23,411 bases of DNA, taken from NCBI GenBank assembly GCA_030150045.1, contig JASLGM010000037.1:1-23411 (forward strand), in the 5' to 3' direction. A program made the translations under genes and the position numbers. The notes beneath the pieces are model-generated. The model was not told the DNA's origin and did no database searches. It saw only the letters and a list, made by a program, of their open reading frames with translations. This document shows positions 1-7,911 of the stretch, piece after piece. Every line of letters starts with the position of its first letter. Position 1 is the stretch's first letter. Origin of the DNA: Taishania sp. Lineage in GTDB: Bacteria > Bacteroidota > Bacteroidia > Flavobacteriales_D > Crocinitomicaceae.

Positions 1-242
1 AAACCTAGTAAAAGGCTTAAGAGAGATATAATAAAAAGTATACCCTCTGTATTTAAAATAGGTCTTCTTTTCTCATCTAAAAAATGAATCAAACTGTATC
101 CTATGTAGGTTCCTGCAAATGGTAGGAAATAAATATAGAAAGGAAAACCATTTAGTGTTTCACGTGAAAAAGAAAATAAAAGTGCGGAGGCCGTAAACGC
201 TGCTATGCTACTTGAAAACCAATACGACTTTCTGATTGACAT
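1..242 (-). CDS. Membrane protein, N-terminal part (cut by left edge)
   Basis: An open frame begins with ATG at 242-240, directly after the TAA of the family 9 glycosyltransferase gene (245-243), and runs off the left edge after about 80 codons. The visible part is strongly hydrophobic. It has a first membrane segment around residues 9-26, a second around 35-55 (with the run FYIYFLPFAGTYIGYSLI), a short charged loop (HFLDEKRRP) and the start of a third segment near residue 69. The zero-base junction and shared strand place it at the end of the tatA-to-glycosyltransferase operon. The family is not recognisable from this fragment. The layout recalls the small UbiA-like membrane proteins of Bacteroidota, but that is only a resemblance. 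Confidence 0.7.
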   Translation of the reverse strand, partial: MSIRKSYWFSSSIAAFTASALLFSFSRETLNGFPFYIYFLPFAGTYIGYSLIHFLDEKRRPILNTEGILFIISLLSLLLG

Positions 243-1247
243 TTATTTTAAAGCTAATATAACTTCACTAACAGGGATGTTTTCAATACAGTGACAAACC
301 TCTCCATTTGCACATTTTTTACAGTTGGGATTAAAGACTAATGCTCTTGCCTGTTTTCCAATTGGTTTCCATCTTCCGGGGTGAATGGGGCGTCTAGAAG
401 AATATAAGCCAATTGCCTTTATTCCACAAAAAGCAGCTATGTGTAGAGGACCGGTGGAGCAAGCTACTAATCCTTTTGCTTCATTTATTAGTGCGATGAG
501 CTGAATGAGGGACAGTTTACCTGTTGAATCAAGTATGAACTCCTCATTAGGTATAGCTGAACGAAACAGTAACCCTTCTTTTTCCGTTCCTGTAAAAATA
601 ACCTTATATCCTTCCTTCACTAATAGTTTAGCTGTTTGCATGTATTTATCTATAGGCCATTCTAAAGCGCTCCCTTGTGACTTTGGATGTAAAATGACAT
701 ACTTACCAATCTGATCTAAAAATGATTGAATTTCACGAGGAAAAACTATGTTTTTAGGTTTAAAAAAAGAAGTTGAAGAAATTAATTCATCAAAAGTAGG
801 AATGGTGTTTATTCCTAAGGGTGATGCCAATTTGTAATTTAATTGCGCTTCATGTAAATCTGCATTTTTCCGCGTAAAATTAGGACGAATATTACAATTT
901 ATCCAATGGTGTAAACGGTGAGACGTTCCTATTCTATTTATTATTTCAGCCTCTTTACATAATTTCCCAATTTCTTTATTTGGAAAAACGTGAATTACTG
1001 TGTCAATATTTAGTTGCTTGATAGTAGTTATTTGTTCTTTTTTAGGTTTCTTTTCTAAATCACTGTAATCGATGAATTGATCAATAACTGTATAACTTTC
1101 GATAATTGCTTGTGTATATGCTTTACCTAAAAATGACAATTTTACATTTGGATGTTTTTCTTTAATTGCTGCACATAATGGCAGGGTTAATATTACATCT
1201 CCAATACTATCTGTTCTTGAAATTAATATATGGACAGGATTAATCAT
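243..1247 (-). CDS. Glycosyltransferase family 9 (heptosyltransferase-like)
   Basis: This 334-residue protein has the ADP-heptose:LPS heptosyltransferase fold (GT9, GT-B). The N-terminus carries the ISRTDSIGDVILTLPL motif (about residues 9-24), and the donor-binding domain carries STGPLHIAA (264-272) followed by YSSRRPIHPGRW. These enzymes act at the inner face of the inner membrane and add heptose or a related sugar to the LPS inner core. A cysteine cluster near the C-terminus (C309, C312, C318, C320, pattern CxxCx5CxC) could bind a metal or form disulfides. The start overlaps the stop of the upstream family 2 glycosyltransferase by four bases (ATGA), implying coupled translation and a shared pathway. 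The exact sugar and acceptor cannot be told from sequence. Length is normal for the family. Confidence 0.9.
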   Translation of the reverse strand: MINPVHILISRTDSIGDVILTLPLCAAIKEKHPNVKLSFLGKAYTQAIIESYTVIDQFIDYSDLEKKPKKEQITTIKQLNIDTVIHVFPNKEIGKLCKEAEIINRIGTSHRLHHWINCNIRPNFTRKNADLHEAQLNYKLASPLGINTIPTFDELISSTSFFKPKNIVFPREIQSFLDQIGKYVILHPKSQGSALEWPIDKYMQTAKLLVKEGYKVIFTGTEKEGLLFRSAIPNEEFILDSTGKLSLIQLIALINEAKGLVACSTGPLHIAAFCGIKAIGLYSSRRPIHPGRWKPIGKQARALVFNPNCKKCANGEVCHCIENIPVSEVILALK

Positions 1248-2002
1248 TTTTGTTTTTGTAAAACGAATAGTTTAGTGTATTTGCGGTAAGTTGCATAAGC
1301 ACTCCGTTTAGAAATCAACCAGCCTGTTTTCCCATCTAAAACACCTAGTTTTAAGAAAAAACTCTTGATAAACTGAAATCCAGTTTTAGAATAAATGGTA
1401 ATTAAATTAGTGGATTTACCTTTCTCGAAAAGTTCACGTGCAGCTATATCCCCAAAGTATTCTATTTGTTTGTAATGCTGTTCGGCTGAATAATAGGAAT
1501 AATGAAGTAAGTCCCCTTTGAGATGTCCCACCTCAGAGTCGTCTATTAAGTCTAATCGATCGTGGGGATTTACACCACGCCATTCTGCATTTTCCTTTAT
1601 TACCAACCTTGTTTTTGTATCAGGATACCAGCCACAATGCTTTACCCAATGCCCACAATAGTATGTGAGACGATTGAATTTATATCCTTTTAAATGGGGG
1701 TGTTTTTTTATTTCAAGAATAGCATTTTGAAGAGCTTCTGTGAGAGCTTCATCAGCGTCCAAAGAAAGGACCCATTTATGAGATGCCCATTTGAGTGCTA
1801 CATTCTTTTGCTGAATATGACCTTCAAATGGATTTTCTTCAAACCTTACTTTGGAATAACTTAAAGCTATTTCTTTTGTTTTATCTTTAGAAAAGGAATC
1901 AACGATAAGTATTTCGTCTGCAATAGGAAGTAATGATTCTATGCATCGAGCAATATTCTTTTCTTCATTAAAAGTGATTATCGCCGCGGTAATTTTCGTC
2001 AT
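1244..2002 (-). CDS. Glycosyltransferase family 2 (WaaE/KdtX-like)
   Basis: This 252-residue GT-A enzyme starts with AAIITFNEEKNIARCIESL (residues 6-24). It has VDSFSKDKT in the nucleotide-binding region and a DxD motif, LDADEA, at D82/D84 that would hold the metal and UDP-sugar. The overall pattern, including WYPDTKTRLV and the later HDRL segment, matches the WaaE/KdtX group of LPS inner-core glucosyltransferases, which are cytoplasmic or peripheral to the inner membrane. It lies one base after the lytic transglycosylase stop and overlaps the family 9 glycosyltransferase, so the two enzymes probably work consecutively on the same glycan. Donor and acceptor are inferred from family resemblance only. 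An N-glycan, capsule or exopolysaccharide role is possible. Confidence 0.9.
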   Translation of the reverse strand: MTKITAAIITFNEEKNIARCIESLLPIADEILIVDSFSKDKTKEIALSYSKVRFEENPFEGHIQQKNVALKWASHKWVLSLDADEALTEALQNAILEIKKHPHLKGYKFNRLTYYCGHWVKHCGWYPDTKTRLVIKENAEWRGVNPHDRLDLIDDSEVGHLKGDLLHYSYYSAEQHYKQIEYFGDIAARELFEKGKSTNLITIYSKTGFQFIKSFFLKLGVLDGKTGWLISKRSAYATYRKYTKLFVLQKQK

Positions 2003-2003
2003 T

Positions 2004-3518
2004 TTATCTTACTCTAATTTTCTGACCTAGTTGTAAGCGCTCAATGTTAATTCCAGGGTTTAAACTACGTAATTGGCTAATGGATTTACCATGCTTTTGA
2101 GCAATTTTCCCAAAATTATCACCGGATGTCACCGTATAGTATTTAACTTGACTAACCGGAGTTGCTGGAGTTGCTGGTTTTGGTGTTGAAGATTCTACAG
2201 TTGATCCACCTTGTGTACCTTCAATTTTTAAACGTTGACCAACATAAATACTCGTCTTTGTTAATCCATTCCAATTCATAATACTTTGAATAGTTGTACC
2301 GTATTTTGTAGCTATACTGTTCAATGTTTCTCCACTAACTACTTTATGATAGAGTGTGGATCCTGCCGCAGTAACTGTTGGAGTTTTGTCAACCACAGTA
2401 ACCAATGTATCTCCTTCTTCTGAAACTTCGATGATTTTTTCTTCTGGAGTAACTGTTTTAGTTGGATTGTAAATGGATTGTTCCAAGTTATATAAAGAAT
2501 CCTGCAAAGACACTAATTGACCGATTACGCGAATGGGACCTGTAATACATTGTTGTGGCTCTGTTAAAGGAATATACTCGGTTTTGTAAATAGGGTTAAG
2601 TGCTTTAATTTGATCTAATGGCCAATCTACTAATTTTGTTAAAGTAGCCATGTGTATTCCCTGATTTAAACAAAGTGTATCTGTTTCAGCAATATGTATT
2701 GGAGCTTCTGCAGGAATGATATTATGCTCTGCGTGATACGTTAACAAATATGCTGCAGCTATAAAGTTGGGAACATATCCTTGTGTTTCTTTTGGTAGGA
2801 AAGGACGTACTTCCCAATAAGTTGTTTTATTCCCTGAACGACGAATCGCTTTATTTACGTTGCCAGGACCAGCATTGTAAGCAGCTAATGCTAAGTTCCA
2901 ATCGTTGTAGATGTTATATAGTTGTTTTAAGTAACGACAAGCAGCATCAGTAGATTTTGCAGGATCCATTCTTTCGTCAATGTATGAGTTTTCTTTAAGA
3001 CCAAACATCTTTCCTGTTCCATACATAAACTGCCACAAACCTAGTGCTCCTGCTCTTGATTTAACTTGAGGACGTAAACCACTTTCAATTACTGAAAGGT
3101 ACTTTAGTTCTAAGGGGAGTCCGTATTCAGAAAGTTTTGCTTCATACATGTCGAAGTACAGTTTACTTCTCCCAAGTACAATACGAGCAAAACCTCGTCT
3201 ATTATTTACAAAAAACTTTAATGTTGATAATACAGCATCATTGCATTCAAAATTGAATGGTGAAATATTATCCATTTCTTTCAAACGTTTGCAGTAAACA
3301 TCATCAGAAAAAGAAACAACCTCGTCTGCACCATAGTTTAATGAGGCAATTATTTTATTATAATCTTGTCCTGACGCTCGTGCATATTCAGCAGCATACA
3401 TAGCAATTGATTGCTCAACAGTATTTACAAATTGATCTGATTTATTGTTTGGGGTGTTTTGCTGAGAAAAAGCACTTCCAAATAATAAAAGGGAAATAAA
3501 GAGAGCAACTTTTTGCAT
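2004..3518 (-). CDS. mltD: Membrane-bound lytic murein transglycosylase D-like, two LysM domains
   Basis: This 504-residue exported peptidoglycan-cleaving enzyme cuts the MurNAc-GlcNAc bond to form 1,6-anhydroMurNAc ends. A signal peptide covers residues 1-18 (cleavage near AFS/QQ). No lipobox cysteine is seen, unlike E. coli MltD, so it is probably soluble in the periplasm. The SLT domain (about 125-260) has the catalytic glutamate E145 in SVIESGLRP, then GALGLWQFM (158-165) and LAAYNAGPGNV (211-221). After a linker there are two LysM wall-binding domains at about 389-433 and 459-504, separated by a Ser/Thr/Pro-rich spacer. It is four bases downstream of gatA and one base upstream of a glycosyltransferase gene in the same operon. 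Confidence 0.95.
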   Translation of the reverse strand: MQKVALFISLLLFGSAFSQQNTPNNKSDQFVNTVEQSIAMYAAEYARASGQDYNKIIASLNYGADEVVSFSDDVYCKRLKEMDNISPFNFECNDAVLSTLKFFVNNRRGFARIVLGRSKLYFDMYEAKLSEYGLPLELKYLSVIESGLRPQVKSRAGALGLWQFMYGTGKMFGLKENSYIDERMDPAKSTDAACRYLKQLYNIYNDWNLALAAYNAGPGNVNKAIRRSGNKTTYWEVRPFLPKETQGYVPNFIAAAYLLTYHAEHNIIPAEAPIHIAETDTLCLNQGIHMATLTKLVDWPLDQIKALNPIYKTEYIPLTEPQQCITGPIRVIGQLVSLQDSLYNLEQSIYNPTKTVTPEEKIIEVSEEGDTLVTVVDKTPTVTAAGSTLYHKVVSGETLNSIATKYGTTIQSIMNWNGLTKTSIYVGQRLKIEGTQGGSTVESSTPKPATPATPVSQVKYYTVTSGDNFGKIAQKHGKSISQLRSLNPGINIERLQLGQKIRVR

Positions 3519-3522
3519 GATC

Positions 3523-4932
3523 TTAAGCTTGCGGGATGATTATTTTTGAAACTGCAAACAACCCTTCTTCGTCAAAAGGTTTTGCCATTAATTGAACACC
3601 ATAGGGTAATCCATTTGAGTGTTTACCATACGGCAATGAAACCGCAGGGTGACCTGTTAAGTTTGCGTGTACCGTGAAGATATCTTGTAAATACATGGAG
3701 ATAGGGTCTTTAATCCCGCCGATTTCAAACGCTGTTGTTGGCGTTGTTGGCATTAAGATAAAATCGTTATCTACTAATATATCATTTGTTTTGTTCTGTA
3801 AAACACGTCTAACTTTTTGAGCTTTCGTGTAGTATGCATCATAGTATCCATGTGAAAGAACAAACGTTCCTGCCATAATACGACGCTTTACCTCTGGTCC
3901 GAAACCTAATGATCTCGATTTTTTATATGTCTGCTCAACGCCCTTAGCTTCTTCGTTTCTGTATCCAAAGTGTACACCATCAAATCTCGATAGATTAGAA
4001 GATGCTTCAGCAGTTGTTAGTACATAATAAGTAGGAACCATATATTCTAGATATGGGAAAGAAACATAATTGATTTGATGACCTTGATTTTCCAAGTCAT
4101 TAATCAGATTTTTCATGCCGACTAATACTTCTGAATCAATACCTTCTGTTTCAAAACTTTCTTTGATAACAGCGAACCTCAACTTCTCTGAAGAAGATGC
4201 TTTACCATAATTACCTACAGGTTGAGAAGAGGAAGTAGAATCCATTTCATCTTTCCCAGACATGATTTCCATCAATAAAGCGGCATCATCTAGGTTGTTT
4301 GTAAATGGACCTATTTGATCAAATGAGGAAGCGTATGCAATTAATCCATATCGACTGATTCGTCCATAAGTTGGCTTAACTCCATACGTTCCTGTTAATG
4401 ATGCAGGTTGACGAATAGACCCACCAGTATCACTTCCTAAAGAAGCAGTACAAAGTCCTGCGGCAACTGCAACAGCAGATCCTCCTGATGATCCACCAGG
4501 AACTTTTGAATGATCTAAAGGGTTTAATACATTGCCATAAGCTGAAGTTTCATTTGAACTTCCCATAGCAAATTCATCACAATTTAAACGACCAATAATA
4601 ACAGCATCTTCATCTAATAGGCGTTGCACCGCTGTCCCTGTAAACAAAGATTCGAAACCTTCTAATATTCTAGAAGATGCCGTAACTTGATGTCCTTTAT
4701 AACATAAGTTATCTTTGATTCCAATAACCATTCCTGCTAATCGCCCTGCAGTTCCATTTTTTATTTTCTCATCTACCAATTTGGCTTGTGCCAAAGAAGA
4801 GGTTTCAAAAACTTCTAAAAATGCATTTAATTGCTTTTGCTCTTCAATCTTTTGAAGATAAGCATTCACGACATCAACTACAGTTTTTCCTTCTGAAAGG
4901 GCTGCTTTTACTTCTTTAAACGTATGATACAT
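3523..4932 (-). CDS. gatA: Asp-tRNA(Asn)/Glu-tRNA(Gln) amidotransferase subunit A
   Basis: GatA is the amidase subunit of GatCAB. It hydrolyses glutamine and passes ammonia to GatB, which amidates Glu-tRNA(Gln) and/or Asp-tRNA(Asn) in the cytoplasm. The 469 residues show the full amidase signature. The Ser-cisSer-Lys triad is visible as K73 (GIKDNLCYKG), S148 (PGGSSGGSA) and S172 (GSDTGGSIRQPASL), with the same K-to-Ser spacing of 99 as known GatA proteins. The C-terminal GHPAVSLP and GLPYGVQLM segments are also typical. gatB and gatC are not in this window, which is usual where the genes are scattered. The start is the ATG 20 bases after the tatA stop. It is the second gene of the operon. 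Confidence 0.97.
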   Translation of the reverse strand: MYHTFKEVKAALSEGKTVVDVVNAYLQKIEEQKQLNAFLEVFETSSLAQAKLVDEKIKNGTAGRLAGMVIGIKDNLCYKGHQVTASSRILEGFESLFTGTAVQRLLDEDAVIIGRLNCDEFAMGSSNETSAYGNVLNPLDHSKVPGGSSGGSAVAVAAGLCTASLGSDTGGSIRQPASLTGTYGVKPTYGRISRYGLIAYASSFDQIGPFTNNLDDAALLMEIMSGKDEMDSTSSSQPVGNYGKASSSEKLRFAVIKESFETEGIDSEVLVGMKNLINDLENQGHQINYVSFPYLEYMVPTYYVLTTAEASSNLSRFDGVHFGYRNEEAKGVEQTYKKSRSLGFGPEVKRRIMAGTFVLSHGYYDAYYTKAQKVRRVLQNKTNDILVDNDFILMPTTPTTAFEIGGIKDPISMYLQDIFTVHANLTGHPAVSLPYGKHSNGLPYGVQLMAKPFDEEGLFAVSKIIIPQA

Positions 4933-4952
4933 GTATAAAGATCCTCTGTAAA

Positions 4953-5123
4953 TTATTTGTTTTCTTCTTCTTTTTTGTCTTCTGGTTTGGTTGCGTCTTT
5001 GAATTCTTTAACTCCTTGACCTAAACCTTTCATTAATTCTGGAATTTTTTTACCACCAAAAAGTAATAAAACAACCACTAAAACAATGATTACATGTTGA
5101 GCACTTAACACTAATCCGAACAT
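4953..5123 (-). CDS. tatA: Sec-independent (twin-arginine) translocase subunit TatA/TatE
   Basis: This 56-residue gene is easily overlooked. The translation opens with MFGLVLSAQHVIIVLVVVLL. One N-terminal membrane helix (about 8-22) is followed by the FGGKKIPELMKGLGQG hinge and amphipathic helix typical of TatA, then a short, very acidic and basic tail (KPEDKKEEENK). TatA forms the pore or membrane-thinning component that lets folded proteins with twin-arginine signals cross the inner membrane. tatC is not in the window. The ATG at 5123-5121 is the only sensible start, and a TAnnTTTG-type box lies 26 bases upstream. It appears to be the first gene of the tatA-gatA-mltD-glycosyltransferase operon. 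Confidence 0.95.
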   Translation of the reverse strand: MFGLVLSAQHVIIVLVVVLLLFGGKKIPELMKGLGQGVKEFKDATKPEDKKEEENK

Positions 5124-5149
5124 AACTTAATGTATTAAAATATAAGATA

Positions 5150-5157
5150 CAAATTTA
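5150..5157 (-). promoter_or_regulatory. Putative -7 box of the tatA operon promoter
   Basis: On the minus strand this reads TAAATTTG, a full match to the Bacteroidota -7 consensus TAnnTTTG, with 26 bases to the tatA ATG. No clear TTTG -33 element stands at the usual spacing of about 19 bases; the nearest TTTTG is 13 bases upstream. A 14-base perfect palindrome (5157-5170) abuts it. AT-rich sequence gives chance matches, so this is tentative. Confidence 0.35.
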
Positions 5158-5170
5158 AAGAATATTCTTT
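5157..5170. promoter_or_regulatory. 14-base palindrome upstream of tatA
   Basis: The sequence AAAGAATATTCTTT is a perfect inverted repeat with no loop. It lies between hemL and tatA, just upstream of the putative tatA -7 box. A dimeric regulator could bind here. It is too short and loop-free to be a good hemL terminator, and chance is possible in AT-rich DNA. Confidence 0.25.
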
Positions 5171-5200
5171 CAAAATCACGATTTCTGTTTGCTTAATCTT

Positions 5201-6508
5201 TTAAGCTGAAAAAACCGTATCTAAAGATTTTTTGAAAATATTCACTCCGATTTCTAAATCTTCTGCTGTATGTACAGCTGAAACAAATCCAACTTCATAC
5301 CCACTTGGACCAATATAGATACCATTATTCAACAATTCTTTATGGAAATTTTTGAAGCGTGTCATATCTGGATTTATTTGATCCGCTCGATTGATTGTTT
5401 TACTTCCTTCAAAGTTTAACCAATAGATAGAGCCAATCGTAACCATTTCAAAATCATATGATTTTTCTTTCGCATACGCGTTGATCTCAGTAACGAACCC
5501 AGTTGTCTTTCTTTCTAATTCTTCATAGAATCCAGGTTGAGAACATGCTGTTAACTGTGCAATTCCTGCAGCCATTGCTACCGGGTTTCCAGACAATGTT
5601 CCTGCTTGGTAAACGTTACCATCTGGTGAGATTTTAGCCATGATTTCTGATTTTGCACCATAGGCACCAACAGGTAATCCTCCGCCAATAATTTTACCAT
5701 ATGTAACAATGTCCGGGTTGATGTCATAGTACTCTGCAGCGCCACTAAAAGCAACACGGAATCCAGAAATAACTTCGTCAAATATCAGTAAACTGTTGTA
5801 ACGTGTACAAATTTCACGTAGTTGTGTTAAGAAAGTTTTTCCTTGCAATAATAAACCATTGTTTGCTGGAATTGGTTCAATAATTACGCAAGCTATGTCT
5901 GCGCCATGATCTGCAAAGCACTGTTCCAATGCCGATAGATCATTCAATGGTAAAACCAATGTTTCATTTGCAAATGCAGGCGGAACTCCTGCAGATGATG
6001 TTTCTCCAAAAGTAACTAAACCTGAACCTGCTTTCACTAGCATTGAGTCTGAATGTCCATGGTAGCAACCGTCAAATTTCACAACTTTATTGCGATTTGT
6101 AAATCCTCTAGCTAAACGTAAAGCGGACATTACCGCTTCTGTTCCTGAAGAAACAAAGCGAATTTTATCTACATAAGGATTTCTAGAAATGATTAACTCC
6201 GCTAATTCATTTTCTAAACGGGTTGGCGCTCCAAATGAAGCTCCATTACCTAATGCTTCAACGATGTTAGCATAAACTTTTGGGTGATTATGACCTAAAA
6301 TTAAAGGTCCCCAACTTCCGCAAAAATCAATATACTCATTATCATCTTCGTCCCAAACACGTGATCCATCTCCTTTTTTAATAAAAAGAGGGGAACCATA
6401 AACCGATTTGAAGGCGCGAACAGGAGAGTTTACACCTCCAGGAAAATAGTTTTTTGCTTGTTCAAAAAGTTCTTCAGAACGTTTTCTAGATATTGTTGAA
6501 TTTGACAT
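5201..6508 (-). CDS. hemL: Glutamate-1-semialdehyde 2,1-aminomutase
   Basis: HemL is a cytoplasmic PLP enzyme that converts glutamate-1-semialdehyde to 5-aminolevulinate in the C5 pathway to haem. The 435-residue product has FPGGVNSPVRAF (22-33), the substrate-loop region GAPTRLENELA, FDEVISGFRVAF (243-254) and the PLP-binding lysine K272 in TYGKIIGGGLPVGAYG, all diagnostic. The frame stays open to a TTG at 6538, but I start at the ATG at 6508 because homologues begin near MSNSTISRKRSEELF and because the TTG lies just upstream of a TATCTTTG promoter-like box. It is separated from tatA by 77 bases and diverges from kynU. Class III aminotransferases are the only near relatives, and the K272 context favours HemL. 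Confidence 0.96.
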   Translation of the reverse strand: MSNSTISRKRSEELFEQAKNYFPGGVNSPVRAFKSVYGSPLFIKKGDGSRVWDEDDNEYIDFCGSWGPLILGHNHPKVYANIVEALGNGASFGAPTRLENELAELIISRNPYVDKIRFVSSGTEAVMSALRLARGFTNRNKVVKFDGCYHGHSDSMLVKAGSGLVTFGETSSAGVPPAFANETLVLPLNDLSALEQCFADHGADIACVIIEPIPANNGLLLQGKTFLTQLREICTRYNSLLIFDEVISGFRVAFSGAAEYYDINPDIVTYGKIIGGGLPVGAYGAKSEIMAKISPDGNVYQAGTLSGNPVAMAAGIAQLTACSQPGFYEELERKTTGFVTEINAYAKEKSYDFEMVTIGSIYWLNFEGSKTINRADQINPDMTRFKNFHKELLNNGIYIGPSGYEVGFVSAVHTAEDLEIGVNIFKKSLDTVFSA

Positions 6509-6527
6509 GCTTGTTGAATTTTTGACA

Positions 6528-6535
6528 CAAAGATA
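6528..6535 (-). promoter_or_regulatory. Putative -7 box of the hemL promoter
   Basis: The minus strand reads TATCTTTG, a full match to TAnnTTTG, 19 bases before the hemL ATG at 6508. This would give a leader of roughly 15 bases and so supports the 6508 start over the upstream in-frame TTG. No convincing TTTG -33 element is found; the nearest TTG is 26 bases upstream. Confidence 0.4.
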
Positions 6536-6629
6536 CAACTTTAACCTAAGGCTGTTGATTTCAATTGGGCACTTATCGAAGAAGATGATGGGATTTTAAT
6601 TATTTTTATGCCTTCACAGAACAATTGCC

Positions 6630-7901
6630 ATGGAAAACACACTCGAATACGCTCGTCTACAAGACGAAAAAGACCCTCTTAACTCGTTTAGAGATGCCTT
6701 TATTTTCCCTAATTATTTAAAGGAGGATATGCTTTATTTTACAGGGAACTCTCTAGGCTTGCAACCAAAAAAGGTAAGAGAGTATGTGAATTTAGAGTTA
6801 GATACATGGGCAACGTATGGTGTAGAAGGGCATTTTATGGGAAAAAATCCTTGGTTCTCTTACCATGAATTGTTAACAGATAAAACAGCCTGTGTCGTAG
6901 GAGCACTACCTGAAGAGGTAGTGGTTACACATTCGTTGACAACGAATCTACACTTACTTATGGTTTCTTTTTATCAACCTAAAGGAAAAAGGAAAAAGAT
7001 TATTTGTGAAGCAAAAGCATTTCCGAGTGACCAATATGCCTTAGAATCTCAGGTGTCTTTTCATGGATTATCTATTGAAGAGGATTTGATATTAGTTGCA
7101 CCTCGAGTAGGAGAACATTTGATCCGTGAAGAAGATGTGCTTACCAAAATTGCCGAAGTAGGAGAAGAGCTTGCGCTTGTGATGATGGGAGGTCTTAATT
7201 ATTATACAGGGCAATTGTTTGATATGAAAAAGATTACGGAGGCAGGGCATAAAGTAGGGGCTTTTGTAGGATTCGATTTAGCTCATGCTGCTGGAAATAT
7301 TAATCTTAAACTTCATGAATGGGGCATGGATTTCGCCTCTTGGTGTGGTTATAAGTATTTAAACTCTTCACCGGGTGGAGTTTCTGGAATGTTTGTACAT
7401 GAAAGACACAGATACAACAAAAACTTACCACGCTTTGCAGGTTGGTGGGGATACAATAAAGAAAACCGTTTTCAAATGGAACCAGGTTTTGATCCAATTC
7501 CAGGGGCTGAGGGTTGGCAACTAAGTAATGCACCTGTGTTAGGAATGGCAGCACACTTGGCTTCTCTCGATATTTTTGAGGAGGCAGGAATGGAACGAAT
7601 TGGACAAAAAAGAGATAAACTAACTGCTTATCTAGAATATGTGATTGAATGTGTTTCAGAAGAAAACAAAGAAAAAGTACACTTCGAAATCATAACACCA
7701 AAAGAGATCAATAAACGAGGAGCTCAGCTTTCAATTTTGATACATGGACAAGGAAAGACCTTGTTTAACGCACTTACTGAACAAGGGGTAATCGCCGATT
7801 GGAGAGAGCCTAATGTCATCCGTATTGCACCAGCACCTCTTTACAATTCTTTTGAAGATTGTTACCGTTTTGGTCAAGCGCTAGTTAAAGCAATTCAATA
7901 A
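6630..7901 (+). CDS. kynU: Kynureninase
   Basis: KynU is a PLP enzyme that cleaves L-kynurenine to anthranilate plus alanine, or 3-hydroxykynurenine to 3-hydroxyanthranilate plus alanine. The 423-residue protein carries FTGNSLGLQP (37-46), HFMGKNPWFSYHE (68-80), FPSDQYA (131-137) and GFDLAHAAGN (214-223, with the PLP-ring aspartate D216). The Schiff-base lysine is K242 in SWCGYKYLNSSPGG. Length is normal. It is the first gene of a five-gene plus-strand operon, with kmo only 10 bases downstream, so the preferred substrate is probably 3-hydroxykynurenine. It diverges from hemL across a 121-base spacer in which no strong promoter could be assigned to kynU. Confidence 0.97.
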   Translation: MENTLEYARLQDEKDPLNSFRDAFIFPNYLKEDMLYFTGNSLGLQPKKVREYVNLELDTWATYGVEGHFMGKNPWFSYHELLTDKTACVVGALPEEVVVTHSLTTNLHLLMVSFYQPKGKRKKIICEAKAFPSDQYALESQVSFHGLSIEEDLILVAPRVGEHLIREEDVLTKIAEVGEELALVMMGGLNYYTGQLFDMKKITEAGHKVGAFVGFDLAHAAGNINLKLHEWGMDFASWCGYKYLNSSPGGVSGMFVHERHRYNKNLPRFAGWWGYNKENRFQMEPGFDPIPGAEGWQLSNAPVLGMAAHLASLDIFEEAGMERIGQKRDKLTAYLEYVIECVSEENKEKVHFEIITPKEINKRGAQLSILIHGQGKTLFNALTEQGVIADWREPNVIRIAPAPLYNSFEDCYRFGQALVKAIQ

Positions 7902-7911
7902 GTAAATTGAT

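Noticed and set aside
6509..6538. Upstream extension of hemL to a TTG start at 6538
   Set aside because: The extra ten residues do not match homologues, and the TTG lies just upstream of a TATCTTTG box that would act as the promoter.
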